Notes: generated by a model not told the origin, from the letters alone. DNA of 64,000 nucleotides from JAGNXB01 sp942490895 (GCA_942490895.1 CALNZC010000039.1:3582-67581), one strand, 5' to 3'. Counted from the first letter of the stretch, positions 10,066-19,560 are shown. Made by a program: numbers and translations.

Positions 10066-11160
10066 TCAATCCACTCCGGTCCCCGCATAATGATAATAGG
10101 CGGCGCAGGCCCCTTCACTGGAGACCATCGGCGCGCCCATCGGTTTCTCGGGTGTACACTCTTTGCCAAAGAACGGGCAGTCTCCAGGTTTCATTTTTCC
10201 TTTTAGAATAGAGCCGGCCATACAGCCATTATTGGTCTCCGCAGTGGTCGGTGCAAGATCGAATTTCTTGCGCGCATCAAATGAAGCAAAGGCATTGTTG
10301 ACCGAATAGCCACTGGCGGGTATGGTGCCAATGCCCCGCCACTCCCTATCGGTTACATCAAACACCGAGTGGATGGTTTCCTGTGCATGCTGATTGCCTG
10401 TTTCCTGGACGACTCGGGCGTACTGGTTTTCCAGTTTTGCCTCCCCGGCCTCCAGTTGCCGGACAGCCATGGTGATCCCCTGGAGTAGATCGACAGGTTC
10501 AAACCCGGTTACCACGATGGGGACCTGAAAACGGTCGACAATCGGTTCATATTCCGCCAATCCCATAATGGTGCAGACATGGCCTGCAGCCAGGAAGGCA
10601 TCGATGGAGGTTTCCGGATCACTGAGGATGGCTTCCATGGCGGGGGGGACCAGCACATGGGAGGCTAACACGCTGTAATTGGACAGTCCGAGTTGATGCG
10701 CATGAACGACGGACAAGGCATTAGCCGGGGCAGTGGTTTCAAACCCGACAGCAAAAAAGATGACTTCCTGATCAGGAAGAGTTTTGGCCAATTGGACGGC
10801 TTCCAGCGGAGAGTAGACGATCCGAACATCCGCACCACCAGCCTTGGCCTCCAGAAGGCTTTTCTCGGTCCCGGGAACCCGCAGCATATCCCCGAAGGAG
10901 CACAGGATGACTCCTTTTTGTTCCGCGAGAAAGATGGCTTCATCGATCAGACCCAGTGGTGTTACACATACCGGGCAACCCGGGCCATGCACCATCTTGA
11001 TTTGATCGGGCAGCATTCTGAGGATGCCGTGTTTGACCAGACTGTGGGTCTGGCCACCACAGATCTCCATGATGGTCCAGTTGCGGGTCACCATCCGATG
11101 GAGAGAGTCCAGGTAGCGCTGGACCAGATCGGGGTCACGGAATTCATGGAGGTATTTCAT
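10066..11160 (-). CDS. hypD: Hydrogenase maturation protein HypD (Fe-S scaffold for Fe(CN)2CO)
   Basis: HypD, with HypC, assembles the Fe(CN)2CO unit. The 364-residue protein carries the conserved MEICGGQTH, GPGCPVCVTP and FFAVGFETTAPA motifs and the C-terminal cluster-binding cysteines (NNGCMAGSILKGKMKPGDCPFFGKEC spans about residues 311-336). Its ATG overlaps the hypC stop by one base (TGATG), which suggests translational coupling and fits the known HypC-HypD complex. Length is typical. Confidence 0.97.
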   Translation of the reverse strand: MKYLHEFRDPDLVQRYLDSLHRMVTRNWTIMEICGGQTHSLVKHGILRMLPDQIKMVHGPGCPVCVTPLGLIDEAIFLAEQKGVILCSFGDMLRVPGTEKSLLEAKAGGADVRIVYSPLEAVQLAKTLPDQEVIFFAVGFETTAPANALSVVHAHQLGLSNYSVLASHVLVPPAMEAILSDPETSIDAFLAAGHVCTIMGLAEYEPIVDRFQVPIVVTGFEPVDLLQGITMAVRQLEAGEAKLENQYARVVQETGNQHAQETIHSVFDVTDREWRGIGTIPASGYSVNNAFASFDARKKFDLAPTTAETNNGCMAGSILKGKMKPGDCPFFGKECTPEKPMGAPMVSSEGACAAYYHYAGTGVD

Positions 11161-11441
11161 CAGACTTTGGGTTGTGACCGATCAGGTAAACCATTTGGTC
11201 CGAGGTCTTCCAGTTCACCGATCTGTTGTAAATAGCGGAAGGTTTCCAACGCCTCTGCCTCGTCCACGATCTGCAAGGCTACACCGACATGGACCAGCAA
11301 GTAATCCCCCGGCTTTGCTTCCGGGGTCATGGACAGATTGACCTCCTTGATGATTCCACCAAAGGAGACCCTGCCCATGCGAAAGACATCATCCAGTTGA
11401 GCAGTGATCGATTCGAGTTTTCCGGGTATTGCCAGGCACAT
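11160..11441 (-). CDS. hypC: Hydrogenase assembly chaperone HypC/HupF
   Basis: This 93-residue chaperone starts MCLAIPGK; Cys2 is the essential residue that binds the Fe(CN)2CO unit and the large-subunit precursor. GDYLLVHVGVALQIVDEAEA is the usual HypC core. It sits between hypF and hypD with tight spacing and shares the TGATG junction with hypD. The C-terminal tail is slightly longer than in short HypC proteins, which is common in this phylum. Confidence 0.96.
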   Translation of the reverse strand: MCLAIPGKLESITAQLDDVFRMGRVSFGGIIKEVNLSMTPEAKPGDYLLVHVGVALQIVDEAEALETFRYLQQIGELEDLGPNGLPDRSQPKV

Positions 11442-11453
11442 GATCAGAGGAGT

Positions 11454-13790
11454 TTAGATAATGGAAGGAATGGCTTTTGAAGAATAGACGTTCGGAAAGT
11501 AAAGGCCGTGTTCCTCCTGCCAGAGTAAAGCGAGTTGTCCTAGTGGGATATTTTCATCATTGGGCGACAATTGCCGATGTCGAAGTATGGTAAATTCGCG
11601 GCCCAACTGTGATTCAACCATTTGGGTGAGCAGGGCATTTTGCCATACCCCGCCACTCATGGCGATACATTCTGCCTGTGTTGCCCGGGCTACCTGGCCA
11701 ATCATGTCAACCAGACTGGCGTGGAAGGCTGCAGCGATCTCTGAAGTTTTTCGGCCTCTAGCTTTGTCTGCCAGGATGGAACGGATCAGTGGCGTCCAAT
11801 CGATCGGTCCTTTGGTTGAATAAGCCAGAGGGTAGGGTAAGGTGTCAGGAGCCCGGGAGGCCTCTGTCTCCAGTAGCATGGCTGCCTGGCCTTCAAATGA
11901 TTGCCGCAAGCAAAGGCCGAGGAGCGCGGAAACGCCATCAAACAACCTGCCGACACTAGAGGTCATGATCTCGGTTTCACTGCCGATGATCTGTGTGTAC
12001 AAGCGCCATTCCTGGTCCGAAAAATAGTTGCGGGTCACCTCTTCCAGAGAACAGGTACTCGACAGAGCCAGAGCTGCAAGTCGTGGTTCGCGTGCCATTT
12101 TATCTCCTAAGAGAAGGGGGAAGGGGCTGATATGCGCATGGCGGATATAGTCGGTTCCCTTGCGAAGAAAAAACTCTCCACCCCAGATGGATTGATCATA
12201 GCCCAGTCCGGCTCCATCCCAAATGACTCCGAGTATTGGACGGGGATCATCCAGAAGCTGATGTTCAGCCAACACTGAAGCGAAGTGAGCCAGATGATGT
12301 GCGTAAGCACGATGCTCTATGCCATAGGTCTGAGCGAGCATTTCACCCCATCGCGTTGTAAAGTAATCCGGATGGCGGTCGGTCAGGATTACTTTTGGCG
12401 ACGCTTCCAGGATGGACAACATGTGATCCGCAACCTGCTTGTAACGTTCCTGGGATTCGTAAGCGTCGAGACTGCCGAGGAATTGACTGATATGAGTATA
12501 CCCTTTGCGTTGGATGGCCAAGGCTCCTTTCATATGTGCACCCAGAGCGACCACCTCCTGATCCCAATGGTCAAATGCTTTATGGATATAAGCGGGTGCG
12601 AGCCCGCGTGACCGCCGCAAAACGAGAGGCGCATCGGAAGTGGTCAATAGCCGCATCACGCTGTCATCCTGGGGGACAACGATCTCCCGGTCATTATGGA
12701 TAAAATGATCAGCAATATCTCCCAGCCCGGATTGGGCATCCGCTTCGGTGATCAGAATAGGCAGCCCACTGACATTCCCGCTGGTGGAAATGATTGGATG
12801 CGGAAACGCCCTGAGTATTTCCACAAAAAGCGGCGTATACGGCAGCATGACGCCGATCTGATCCAGCGCGGGTGCGATGTCATCGGTAGCAATTCCCGAA
12901 GCCGGGTGTTCCCGTAGCGGCAGCAGAAGGATAGGTGCTTCCGGGCTTTCCAGAATCTCCTGGGCATACAGCGACAAGTTGACGTCTTTTTCCAACATTG
13001 CCGCATGGGGATACATCACAGCCAGGGGCTTGTCGGGTCGGTGTTTTCGTTGGCGTAAGGTTTGAATGGCTGCAGAATTGCGGGCATCGGCCATCAACAG
13101 GTAACCTCCGATCCCTTTGACTGCCAGGATCTGGCCAGCTTCCAGCGCGGTGGCGGCATGCTGGATGATCTGATCGGGTGAAACATGCTGCGTGCCAGGG
13201 GTCATGGCCTCCTCCGTGAGCTGGATGGCACAATTCGGACAGGAATTCGTTTGAGAATAGGATCGCTGATCGGCCGGATCGAGGTACTCTGCCTTGCAGG
13301 CAGGGCACATCCGCAGGTCGGCCATGGTCGTGCGTTCCCGGTCATAAGGAAGCGCCCGGGTAATACTGTATCGGGGTCCGCAATGCAAGCAGGTGGTAAA
13401 GGCATACCCCCACCGTCGTTCACCGGTGGTCATCATTTCTTTTCGACAAGATGGACAGATGCCCCGGTCCGGAGCCAGGATCAGATCGGCATCTGCCTCT
13501 TCCTCACTCTCCCGGATATGAAAAGAGTGGAACGACATATCCTGAACTGGGGTAATAATGGTTTCCAAGACACGAGCATAGTGGGGGAGCTGCGACTGAA
13601 TGGCTTTTACCCGATGGTCGACCTCTGAACGGCTTCCCTGCAGATAGAGATGAACGCCATCTTTTCCATTGCTGACCCATCCCAGCCAACCGGATTCTTG
13701 AGCGAGCTGGTAGACCAAAGGCCGAAAGCCGACACCCTGTACCTGCCCGCGAAAATGAATATGATATTGTTCGGGATCGTTCATAGTCAT
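11454..13790 (-). CDS. hypF: Carbamoyltransferase HypF
   Basis: HypF converts carbamoyl phosphate to carbamoyl-adenylate and passes the carbamoyl group to HypE. Domains in order: an N-terminal acylphosphatase domain (FRGQVQGVGFRP), two zinc-finger C-x2-C-x18-C-x2-C motifs (CPSCRKEM, CLHCGPRYS, CPACKAEYLD, CPNC), a YrdC-like domain (about residues 210-390, with KGIGGYLLMADA), and a Kae1-like C-terminal domain with HHLAHFASV metal-binding histidines and MSGGVWQNALL. At 778 residues it is full length. The ATG at 13790 was chosen because the acylphosphatase motif begins 11 residues later. A spacer of about 500 bp separates it from hypB. Confidence 0.97.
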   Translation of the reverse strand: MTMNDPEQYHIHFRGQVQGVGFRPLVYQLAQESGWLGWVSNGKDGVHLYLQGSRSEVDHRVKAIQSQLPHYARVLETIITPVQDMSFHSFHIRESEEEADADLILAPDRGICPSCRKEMMTTGERRWGYAFTTCLHCGPRYSITRALPYDRERTTMADLRMCPACKAEYLDPADQRSYSQTNSCPNCAIQLTEEAMTPGTQHVSPDQIIQHAATALEAGQILAVKGIGGYLLMADARNSAAIQTLRQRKHRPDKPLAVMYPHAAMLEKDVNLSLYAQEILESPEAPILLLPLREHPASGIATDDIAPALDQIGVMLPYTPLFVEILRAFPHPIISTSGNVSGLPILITEADAQSGLGDIADHFIHNDREIVVPQDDSVMRLLTTSDAPLVLRRSRGLAPAYIHKAFDHWDQEVVALGAHMKGALAIQRKGYTHISQFLGSLDAYESQERYKQVADHMLSILEASPKVILTDRHPDYFTTRWGEMLAQTYGIEHRAYAHHLAHFASVLAEHQLLDDPRPILGVIWDGAGLGYDQSIWGGEFFLRKGTDYIRHAHISPFPLLLGDKMAREPRLAALALSSTCSLEEVTRNYFSDQEWRLYTQIIGSETEIMTSSVGRLFDGVSALLGLCLRQSFEGQAAMLLETEASRAPDTLPYPLAYSTKGPIDWTPLIRSILADKARGRKTSEIAAAFHASLVDMIGQVARATQAECIAMSGGVWQNALLTQMVESQLGREFTILRHRQLSPNDENIPLGQLALLWQEEHGLYFPNVYSSKAIPSII

Positions 13791-14294
13791 GGATCAAATT
13801 CAATCTGAAAGACATTTGGGTCGGGGAAAAGGAAGAAATTCTGCACATCAAATCCCAAAACACAAATAAGCTCCAAATTCCAAATTATGAAATCAAAAAT
13901 GAATTCCAATTGGACTACGAAGCCACTAGGAGCTTATTCATGATAATGCTCTCATTTCTTCCGCTTTCCGTTTTTACCACTGAGGACACAGAGTTTTTAA
14001 TCATATTTTCTACTCCTCACTCTCTACTTTCTGCTTTCCACCTTCCCATTTTCTGATACCTCACTTTCTGACGGCATGTACACAGCTTCGTTCTTGTTTG
14101 TCATACGTTCTCTTGCGCCCCTTCAGGGCTTTATCATTGAGTTCATCTTTTTGGTTGGGCGTGGCCCAACCCTGCGATATTACGCCCCTTCAGGGCTCCC
14201 ATCCAGATTAATCTGGGGGGTATTTAAAACTGGACTTCCGCTTTCCGAATACTGCATACCGCATACCGCATACCGAACACCAAACACCGGTTCG
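13791..14294. other. hypB-hypF spacer (504 bp), no gene, repeat fragments
   Basis: The spacer contains two copies of cgccccttcagggct (near 14112 and 14183), a GTTGGGC/GCCCAAC inverted pair around 14152-14171, and an accgcataccgcata word array at 14245-14290 adjoining the hypB stop. No ORF with family resemblance is present. The hyp operon is therefore probably transcribed across non-coding repeats, or hypF has its own promoter here. Confidence 0.5.
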
Positions 14295-15062
14295 TTATAA
14301 ACTCACTTCTACACTTGCCTTTTCCTTCAACCAGGAATACCATTCTTCCATGCCTTGTCCAGAGGTTGCGGATACCTGGATAAAGGTGTCAATATGACTG
14401 ACCTGGCGGGCATATTCGATCATTTTGTCAACATGAAAATTGACATAAGGGAGGAGGTCGATTTTATTGATGAGGCACAGGTCTGCCGAATGAAACATGT
14501 CCGGGTACTTGAGTGGTTTGTCATCGCCTTCCGTGACGGAAATAATGATGACTCTGGCGGATTCGCCCAGGTCAAACATGGCCGGACAAACCAGATTGCC
14601 CACATTTTCTATAAATAAAAAAGCATCCTGCGTCGGCTTGAGATGTTTGATGGAGGCATTGACCATCTCGGCATCCAGGTGGCATCCTTTGCCCGTATTG
14701 ATCTGGACAACGGGTGCACCGGTCGCTTTGATCCGGTCGGCATCACAGCTGGTCTGCTGGTCGCCTTCGATCACAAAACAGGGCGTATCGGGGAGCAGGT
14801 CTGCCAGGGTGCGCTCCAGTAGGGTCGTTTTACCGGATCCCGGAGAACTCACCAGATTGAGCGCCGTAATTCCCCGGGCTTCAAAGAAGCCGCGATTACG
14901 TTCAGCCAGGAGTTGATTTTTATGAAGAATATCCTGTTCCAGCGTGATCACCCTGCTGTCTTTTGCATGGTGTTCATGTCCAGCGGAGGAATGCTCATGT
15001 GTTTGGCCTTCTTGTCCGTGGATATGGTGGCCATTGCCGTTACATCCGCATGTGATACACAT
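14295..15062 (-). CDS. hypB: Hydrogenase nickel incorporation GTPase HypB
   Basis: HypB is the SIMIBI-class GTPase that, with HypA, delivers nickel to the large subunit. The 255-residue protein begins MCITCGC, matching the high-affinity N-terminal Ni site, followed by a His-rich stretch (about residues 12-32) that may store nickel. The G domain shows the P-loop SSPGSGKTT, the GDQQTSCDADR switch, the metal-binding CHLD segment and NKIDLLP. It lies 16 bp downstream of hypA, so the pair is co-transcribed. Confidence 0.97.
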   Translation of the reverse strand: MCITCGCNGNGHHIHGQEGQTHEHSSAGHEHHAKDSRVITLEQDILHKNQLLAERNRGFFEARGITALNLVSSPGSGKTTLLERTLADLLPDTPCFVIEGDQQTSCDADRIKATGAPVVQINTGKGCHLDAEMVNASIKHLKPTQDAFLFIENVGNLVCPAMFDLGESARVIIISVTEGDDKPLKYPDMFHSADLCLINKIDLLPYVNFHVDKMIEYARQVSHIDTFIQVSATSGQGMEEWYSWLKEKASVEVSL

Positions 15063-15078
15063 GGTGAGTTGGTTTAGG

Positions 15079-15420
15079 TTAATGAACAGTCAATGCATGT
15101 ACCCGTAATTCCTTTCCATGGACGACCTCCGTGAAAGGACTGGAACAGAAAGGGCAAAATTCATGTAGTGCCTGGATGGGAAACTGTGTATTGCATTCCA
15201 TGCACCGGGCTTCCCCGGGAACGTGGTTGATCGCTTTGGTGGCCCGTGAGAGAACACTATCTTTTACTGCTTCGGACCAGGCAAAATCCAGAGCCAGTAA
15301 TTCGATCCCGGCCAGTTGGCCGATCTCCAATTCGATGTGCTCCACCTCCCGGGCACCAGCTTTTTCGACAGCTTCCCGGGCGATATCCACAATGCTCATG
15401 GCAATGGACAATTCATGCAT
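15079..15420 (-). CDS. hypA: Hydrogenase nickel metallochaperone HypA
   Basis: HypA passes nickel to the hydrogenase large subunit. The ATG at 15420 gives the invariant MHELSIA start, with His2 as the Ni ligand; an upstream in-frame start would add 47 unrelated residues overlapping the preceding gene and was rejected. The zinc site is C-x2-C...C-x2-C (ARCMECNTQF and FCPFCSSPF). Length is 113 residues, as expected. It sits 10 bp after the small HupE-like gene and 16 bp before hypB. Confidence 0.96.
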   Translation of the reverse strand: MHELSIAMSIVDIAREAVEKAGAREVEHIELEIGQLAGIELLALDFAWSEAVKDSVLSRATKAINHVPGEARCMECNTQFPIQALHEFCPFCSSPFTEVVHGKELRVHALTVH

Positions 15421-15430
15421 TTTCTGAAAA

Positions 15431-15634
15431 TCAGATGTCTTTATTGATCTTCTTGACCGCTTTGACTTGGGAGAACAGGATGACCCCGACGATGATCGCC
15501 AATACCAATGGAATGGCATGTTCAGCATTGATCGTATAGTGGAGGATGGACCAGCCGTCATCTACCCCATGTCCTGGATGTGCCTGGATCAATCCGGGCA
15601 GGAATAAGGCGATAAAAAAAATGAGCTTTTTCAT
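15431..15634 (-). CDS. Miniature HupE-like membrane protein
   Basis: This 67-residue protein has a signal peptide (MKKLIFFIALFLPGLIQA) followed directly by HPGHGVDDGW, an EHAIPLVLAIIVGVILF membrane helix and a Lys-rich tail. Full-length HupE/UreJ nickel transporters begin their mature part with the same HPGHG motif and have an H-(P)-x5-DH in the first helix; here LHYTINAEH occupies that place. HupE is about 190 residues with six helices, so this looks like only its N-terminal metal-entry module. It is first in the hyp operon, facing the divergent hydrogenase genes. A role in nickel handling is inferred; it could also be an assembly factor. Confidence 0.6.
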   Translation of the reverse strand: MKKLIFFIALFLPGLIQAHPGHGVDDGWSILHYTINAEHAIPLVLAIIVGVILFSQVKAVKKINKDI

Positions 15635-15684
15635 AGGAAGCGCAATTTGAGAGGGAAGTTAGGTTGTCACTCCTTTTTGTGTTT

Positions 15685-15698
15685 ATGATGTAGATCAT
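15685..15698. promoter_or_regulatory. Fnr-like palindrome between divergent hyp and hydrogenase operons
   Basis: The sequence is ATGAT-GTAG-ATCAT, a perfect dyad close to the Fnr consensus TTGAT-N4-ATCAA. It lies 50 bp before the HupE-like start and 99 bp before the small-subunit start, so one regulator could control both directions. The match is by eye only. Confidence 0.35.
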
Positions 15699-15796
15699 TT
15701 TTCAATATGATGACGGTCAGTTAGTTGTAATAGAATAGAAGTTTACATTAGGCCATTCTTTTTTGCCGAAACAATCACCTGCAAAATGTTCTAGGT

Positions 15797-16921
15797 ATGA
15801 TCCAGGCACCTCCAACCAAGACACGCCCCACCTATTTTGAAGAGCTTCAAGCCAGGGGGCATTCCCGACGGGATTTTATGAAAGTGTGTACGAGCCTGGC
15901 GGCATATATGGGATTGGAGGCGAGCGGGGTGGCGCAGATCGCCAAGGCGATGGAAACACAACCACGTCTCCCGGTGATCTGGTTACATTTTCAGGAATGT
16001 ACCTGCTGCAGTGAATCCTTTATTCGCTCTTCTCACCCCATCGTATCCGATATCATCCTCGATCAAGTATCACTGGACTATACAGAGACGCTGATGGCTG
16101 CTTCCGGGCATGCCGCAGAAGCGGCGATGCACAAGACCATGGAAGACCATTATGGTGAATATATCCTCTGTGTAGAAGGGTCGGTACCCACTGGAGAGGA
16201 TGGTGCATATTGCTGCATTGGAGGCAAATCTGCCGAGCAGATCCTGCAGGAGACGGCAGCGGGTGCCAAGGCGATCATTGCCTGGGGTTCTTGTGCATGT
16301 AATGGGTGCGTTCAGGCAGCCAAACCCAATCCGACCCACGCCACACCGATCCATAAACTGGTCAGTGGAAAGCCGATCATTCGTGTTCCCGGCTGCCCAC
16401 CCATCGGTGAAGTCATGGCTGGAGTGATCGTTCATGTGGTCACTTTCGGCACCCTCCCTGAGCTGGATGGGGCCGGCCGACCAAAAGCTTTTTACAGCAA
16501 GCGCGTTCATGACAGCTGCTATCGCAGACCGTATTACGATGCCGGTATGTTTGTCGAATCCTTTGATGACGAAAACGCCAAGAAAGGATATTGTCTCTAT
16601 AAGGTGGGCTGTAAAGGACCGAGTACGTATAACTCCTGCGGAATTATTAAATGGAATAATGGTGTCAGCTACCCGATCCAATCTGGTCACGGATGCATCG
16701 GTTGCTCGGAAGCCAACTTCTGGGATGCCGGCCCATTCTATCGGCGGATGCAATCCTTCCCGGGATTTGGCATCGAAAGCAATGCGGACGAGATCGGCCT
16801 GGCGGCCGCCGCAGCTACTGGAATTGGTATTGCGGCTCATGCCATCGGGACCAACCTTCGTAAATCCAAATTGATCAATGATCTGATCACCGAAGGAAGG
16901 GAATCAGAACAGGAACTTTGA
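15797..16921 (+). CDS. hyaA: [NiFe] hydrogenase small subunit, oxygen-tolerant six-cysteine type
   Basis: This is the electron-transfer subunit of a membrane-bound uptake hydrogenase. The 374 residues start with a Tat signal (SRRDFMK, then a hydrophobic stretch). The proximal cluster motif is ECTCCSES, with the extra Cys of O2-tolerant enzymes; the second supernumerary Cys is in DGAYCCIGG. WGSCACNGCVQ, PGCPP, CYRRPYYDAG, CLYKVGCKGP and SGHGCIGCSE supply the other cluster ligands. A C-terminal hydrophobic helix (IGLAAAAATGIGIAAHAIG) anchors it to the periplasmic face. It closely resembles Ralstonia HoxK and E. coli HyaA. The large subunit follows after 23 bp. Confidence 0.96.
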   Translation: MIQAPPTKTRPTYFEELQARGHSRRDFMKVCTSLAAYMGLEASGVAQIAKAMETQPRLPVIWLHFQECTCCSESFIRSSHPIVSDIILDQVSLDYTETLMAASGHAAEAAMHKTMEDHYGEYILCVEGSVPTGEDGAYCCIGGKSAEQILQETAAGAKAIIAWGSCACNGCVQAAKPNPTHATPIHKLVSGKPIIRVPGCPPIGEVMAGVIVHVVTFGTLPELDGAGRPKAFYSKRVHDSCYRRPYYDAGMFVESFDDENAKKGYCLYKVGCKGPSTYNSCGIIKWNNGVSYPIQSGHGCIGCSEANFWDAGPFYRRMQSFPGFGIESNADEIGLAAAAATGIGIAAHAIGTNLRKSKLINDLITEGRESEQEL

Positions 16922-16944
16922 ACTTCCTCTAAAGCGAAATAGTC

Positions 16945-18669
16945 ATGGCAGAACGACTGGTCATAGATCCAATCACCCGCATTGAAGGACATTTGCGGGT
17001 AGAGGTAGAAATAAAAGACGGCAAGGTCACCGAAGCTTACTCAGCCGGGACCATGGTCCGACTATTGGAAGAAATTCTAAAAGGGCGTGACCCCCGGGAT
17101 GCCTGGGCATTTGTGGGTCGGGTGTGTGGCGTGTGTACCACTGTCCACTCTCTGGCTTCTGTTCGCGCAGTTGAAGATGCATTGGATATCACCATTCCAC
17201 CCAATGCTGAATTGGTGCGTAACCTGATGTTCTGCACCCAGTATATGCATGACCATGTCGTGCATTTTTATCACTTGCATGCTATGGACTGGGTGGATGT
17301 GGTGGCGGCATTGAAAGCCGACCCAAAAGCCACTTCAGAGATCGCTCAATCGATCTCCAACTGGCCCAAGAGTTCTCCTGGATATTTCTCGGATCTACAG
17401 AAGCGAATCAAGAAGTTTGTGGAAAGTGGCCAGCTGGGCATTTTTGCCAACGGCTATTGGGGACATCCAGCCTATAAATTACCACCCGAGATTAATCTGA
17501 TCGGGTTGGCCCACTATCTGGAGGCCCTCGAATGGCAAAAGGAAATCGTTAAAGTCCACACCATTTTCGGTGGAAAGAACCCTCACCCCAACTATCTGGT
17601 CGGGGGGATGGCTTGTGCCATCGGACTGGATGAAGCCAGTGCCATCAATGCAGAACGTCTGGCCTATGTCGGTCAATTATTGAAGGATGCCAAAGATTTT
17701 ATCAATCAGGTGTACATCCCTGACCTGCTGGCTGTGGCACCCTATTATCTGGATTGGGGCGCGATCGGTGGAGGATTGGGCAATTTCCTGGTCTATGGAG
17801 ATATGTCCTCCAATGGATATCGGGACACTGCGGGGTATAAATTCCCCAGTGGTGCCATTCTGAACAAGGACCTCAGTCAGGTGTATGAAGTCGACCTGCG
17901 GGAGGATGCTCAGGTTCAGGAATTCATCTCGAATTCCTGGTACTCTTATACCGATGGAAATGAAGTGGGCAAGCACCCATGGAAAGGGGAGACTACCCTG
18001 AAGTACACCGGTCCCAAACCGCCTTATGAGCACCTGGATTTTGATCAGAAATACAGTTATCTGAAGACACCACGCTGGAAGGGCAATGCCATGGAAGTGG
18101 GCCCGCTGGCCCGGGTTCTGGTCGGCTATGCCCGCGGCCGTGAAGATTATAAAGAGGTAGTGGACAGCACCCTGAGCAAACTGGGGGTACCGGCTACCGC
18201 TCTGTTCTCCACCCTGGGTCGTACGGCGGCCCGTGGACTGGAATCTATCCTGGTTGCCGATTGGGCGCAAGAGTTCTTTGACCAGTTGATCGGAAATATT
18301 CGCAATGGCGATACGCGGATGGCCAATACAGAAAAGTTTGATCCTAAACACTGGCCGGCAAAGGCCATTGGCGTGGGGCATACCGAAGCGCCACGAGGGG
18401 CGTTGGGTCACTGGATCGTGATTGAAGATCAAAAGATCGCCAACTACCAGTTGGTTGTACCCACTACCTGGAATGGATCCCCACGGGATCATAACGGACA
18501 ACGGTCCGCCTATGAAGCTGCACTACTGGATACGCCTGTTGCCGATCCGGAGCAACCCGTTGAGATTTTAAGAACCATTCATTCCTTCGACCCTTGCATG
18601 GCCTGTGCCGTCCATCTTTATGATGAGGAGGGCAAACATATGAGTCGTGTCAGTGTCCTGGGAGATTGA
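16945..18669 (+). CDS. hyaB: [NiFe] hydrogenase large subunit (group 1)
   Basis: This is the catalytic subunit carrying the NiFe(CN)2CO site. The N-terminal nickel ligands are in GRVCGVCTTVH and the C-terminal ones in DPCMACAVH, near residues 551-559. Seventeen residues (LYDEEGKHMSRVSVLGD) follow the terminal His and form the peptide removed by the maturation protease encoded three genes on. DPITRIEGHLRVEVE at the N-terminus is a family signature. The length, 574 residues, is normal. It is co-transcribed with the small subunit and, after a 150-bp gap containing a hairpin, with the cytochrome gene. Confidence 0.97.
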   Translation: MAERLVIDPITRIEGHLRVEVEIKDGKVTEAYSAGTMVRLLEEILKGRDPRDAWAFVGRVCGVCTTVHSLASVRAVEDALDITIPPNAELVRNLMFCTQYMHDHVVHFYHLHAMDWVDVVAALKADPKATSEIAQSISNWPKSSPGYFSDLQKRIKKFVESGQLGIFANGYWGHPAYKLPPEINLIGLAHYLEALEWQKEIVKVHTIFGGKNPHPNYLVGGMACAIGLDEASAINAERLAYVGQLLKDAKDFINQVYIPDLLAVAPYYLDWGAIGGGLGNFLVYGDMSSNGYRDTAGYKFPSGAILNKDLSQVYEVDLREDAQVQEFISNSWYSYTDGNEVGKHPWKGETTLKYTGPKPPYEHLDFDQKYSYLKTPRWKGNAMEVGPLARVLVGYARGREDYKEVVDSTLSKLGVPATALFSTLGRTAARGLESILVADWAQEFFDQLIGNIRNGDTRMANTEKFDPKHWPAKAIGVGHTEAPRGALGHWIVIEDQKIANYQLVVPTTWNGSPRDHNGQRSAYEAALLDTPVADPEQPVEILRTIHSFDPCMACAVHLYDEEGKHMSRVSVLGD

Positions 18670-18722
18670 ACAGTGCATTTGAGTGAATCGAATTTATGCA
18701 GTCGCCCGGGTTGACGTTCCCT

Positions 18723-18741
18723 GGTTAAATCCCGTTTAACC
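18723..18741. other. Short perfect hairpin between hydrogenase large subunit and cytochrome genes
   Basis: GGTTAAA-TCCCG-TTTAACC is a perfect 7-bp stem with a 5-nt loop, 54 bp after the large-subunit stop. It has no T-run, so it is more likely an mRNA processing or stability element, or an operator, than a terminator. The rest of the 150-bp spacer holds no ORF. Confidence 0.35.
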
Positions 18742-18819
18742 ATTCATCTCATCCCGAGTTGATCAACAACAGGATATCCCCGGTCGGCTGCTTTTTATCA
18801 TCTAGGAAAACGGATCATC

Positions 18820-19560
18820 ATGGCTACCCATGTTTTACGCCGTGTTTTTGTCTGGGAATTACCCGTCCGCATCTACCACTGGTTGAATGCGTTGACTATT
18901 CTTGCGTTGATTTCGACCGGGCTGATCATCGGAAATCCTCCTGCAATTCTAATGGGAGGGGAAGCCTATGAAAACTATTGGTTCGGGTGGGTGCGCTATA
19001 TCCATTTCATTGCAGCATATCTCTTCTTCTTTAATTTTTTATTCCGCATTTATTGGGGTTTTGTTGGGAATAAATATGCTGACTGGAAAAATTTTATCCC
19101 GACCAGTACAGCTTTTTTCAAAGAAATGTGGGAGGTGATCCGGATCGATATATTCCTGGCCAAGAATAAAGAACATATGGCCGTGGGGCATAACCCCCTG
19201 GCCGGATTTATTTACTTTCTGACATTTATCGCCTTTATGGTGCAGGTCGTGACCGGCTTTGGCTTGTATGCCGCTATGTCCGAATCGTTTATTGCTGGAC
19301 TGTTTGCCTGGGTGCCCGCATTTTTTGGGGGTGATTTTGGTCTCCGTCAGTGGCATCATATCGCGACATGGTTCTTTATCCTGTTTGCGATGGTGCATGT
19401 GTACCTGGTCTTTTATCATGATTATGTTGAGGGGCGTGGCGAGATTTCCTCCATGGGCGGCGGATGGAAATTTATTGATGAAGACGCCTTCCATCACGAT
19501 GAGAAACAACATCAGGAAAAGGCAGCCAGGAAGGCGGCAAAAAAGAATTCAAGATCATGA
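18820..19560 (+). CDS. hyaC: Ni/Fe-hydrogenase b-type cytochrome subunit
   Basis: This integral membrane di-heme cytochrome b carries electrons from the hydrogenase to the quinone pool. The 246-residue protein shows four membrane segments and the family heme/landmark histidines: VRIYHWLNAL, RYIHFIAAY, RQWHHIATWF and MVHVYLVFYHDYVEGRGEI. A charged Lys/His-rich tail ends the protein. Its last four bases (ATGA) overlap the start of the protease gene, indicating translational coupling. Confidence 0.95.
   Translation: MATHVLRRVFVWELPVRIYHWLNALTILALISTGLIIGNPPAILMGGEAYENYWFGWVRYIHFIAAYLFFFNFLFRIYWGFVGNKYADWKNFIPTSTAFFKEMWEVIRIDIFLAKNKEHMAVGHNPLAGFIYFLTFIAFMVQVVTGFGLYAAMSESFIAGLFAWVPAFFGGDFGLRQWHHIATWFFILFAMVHVYLVFYHDYVEGRGEISSMGGGWKFIDEDAFHHDEKQHQEKAARKAAKKNSRS

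Noticed and set aside
15421..15561. Longer HypA start giving 160 residues
   Set aside because: The extra 47 residues overlap the HupE-like gene and precede the invariant MHELS start.
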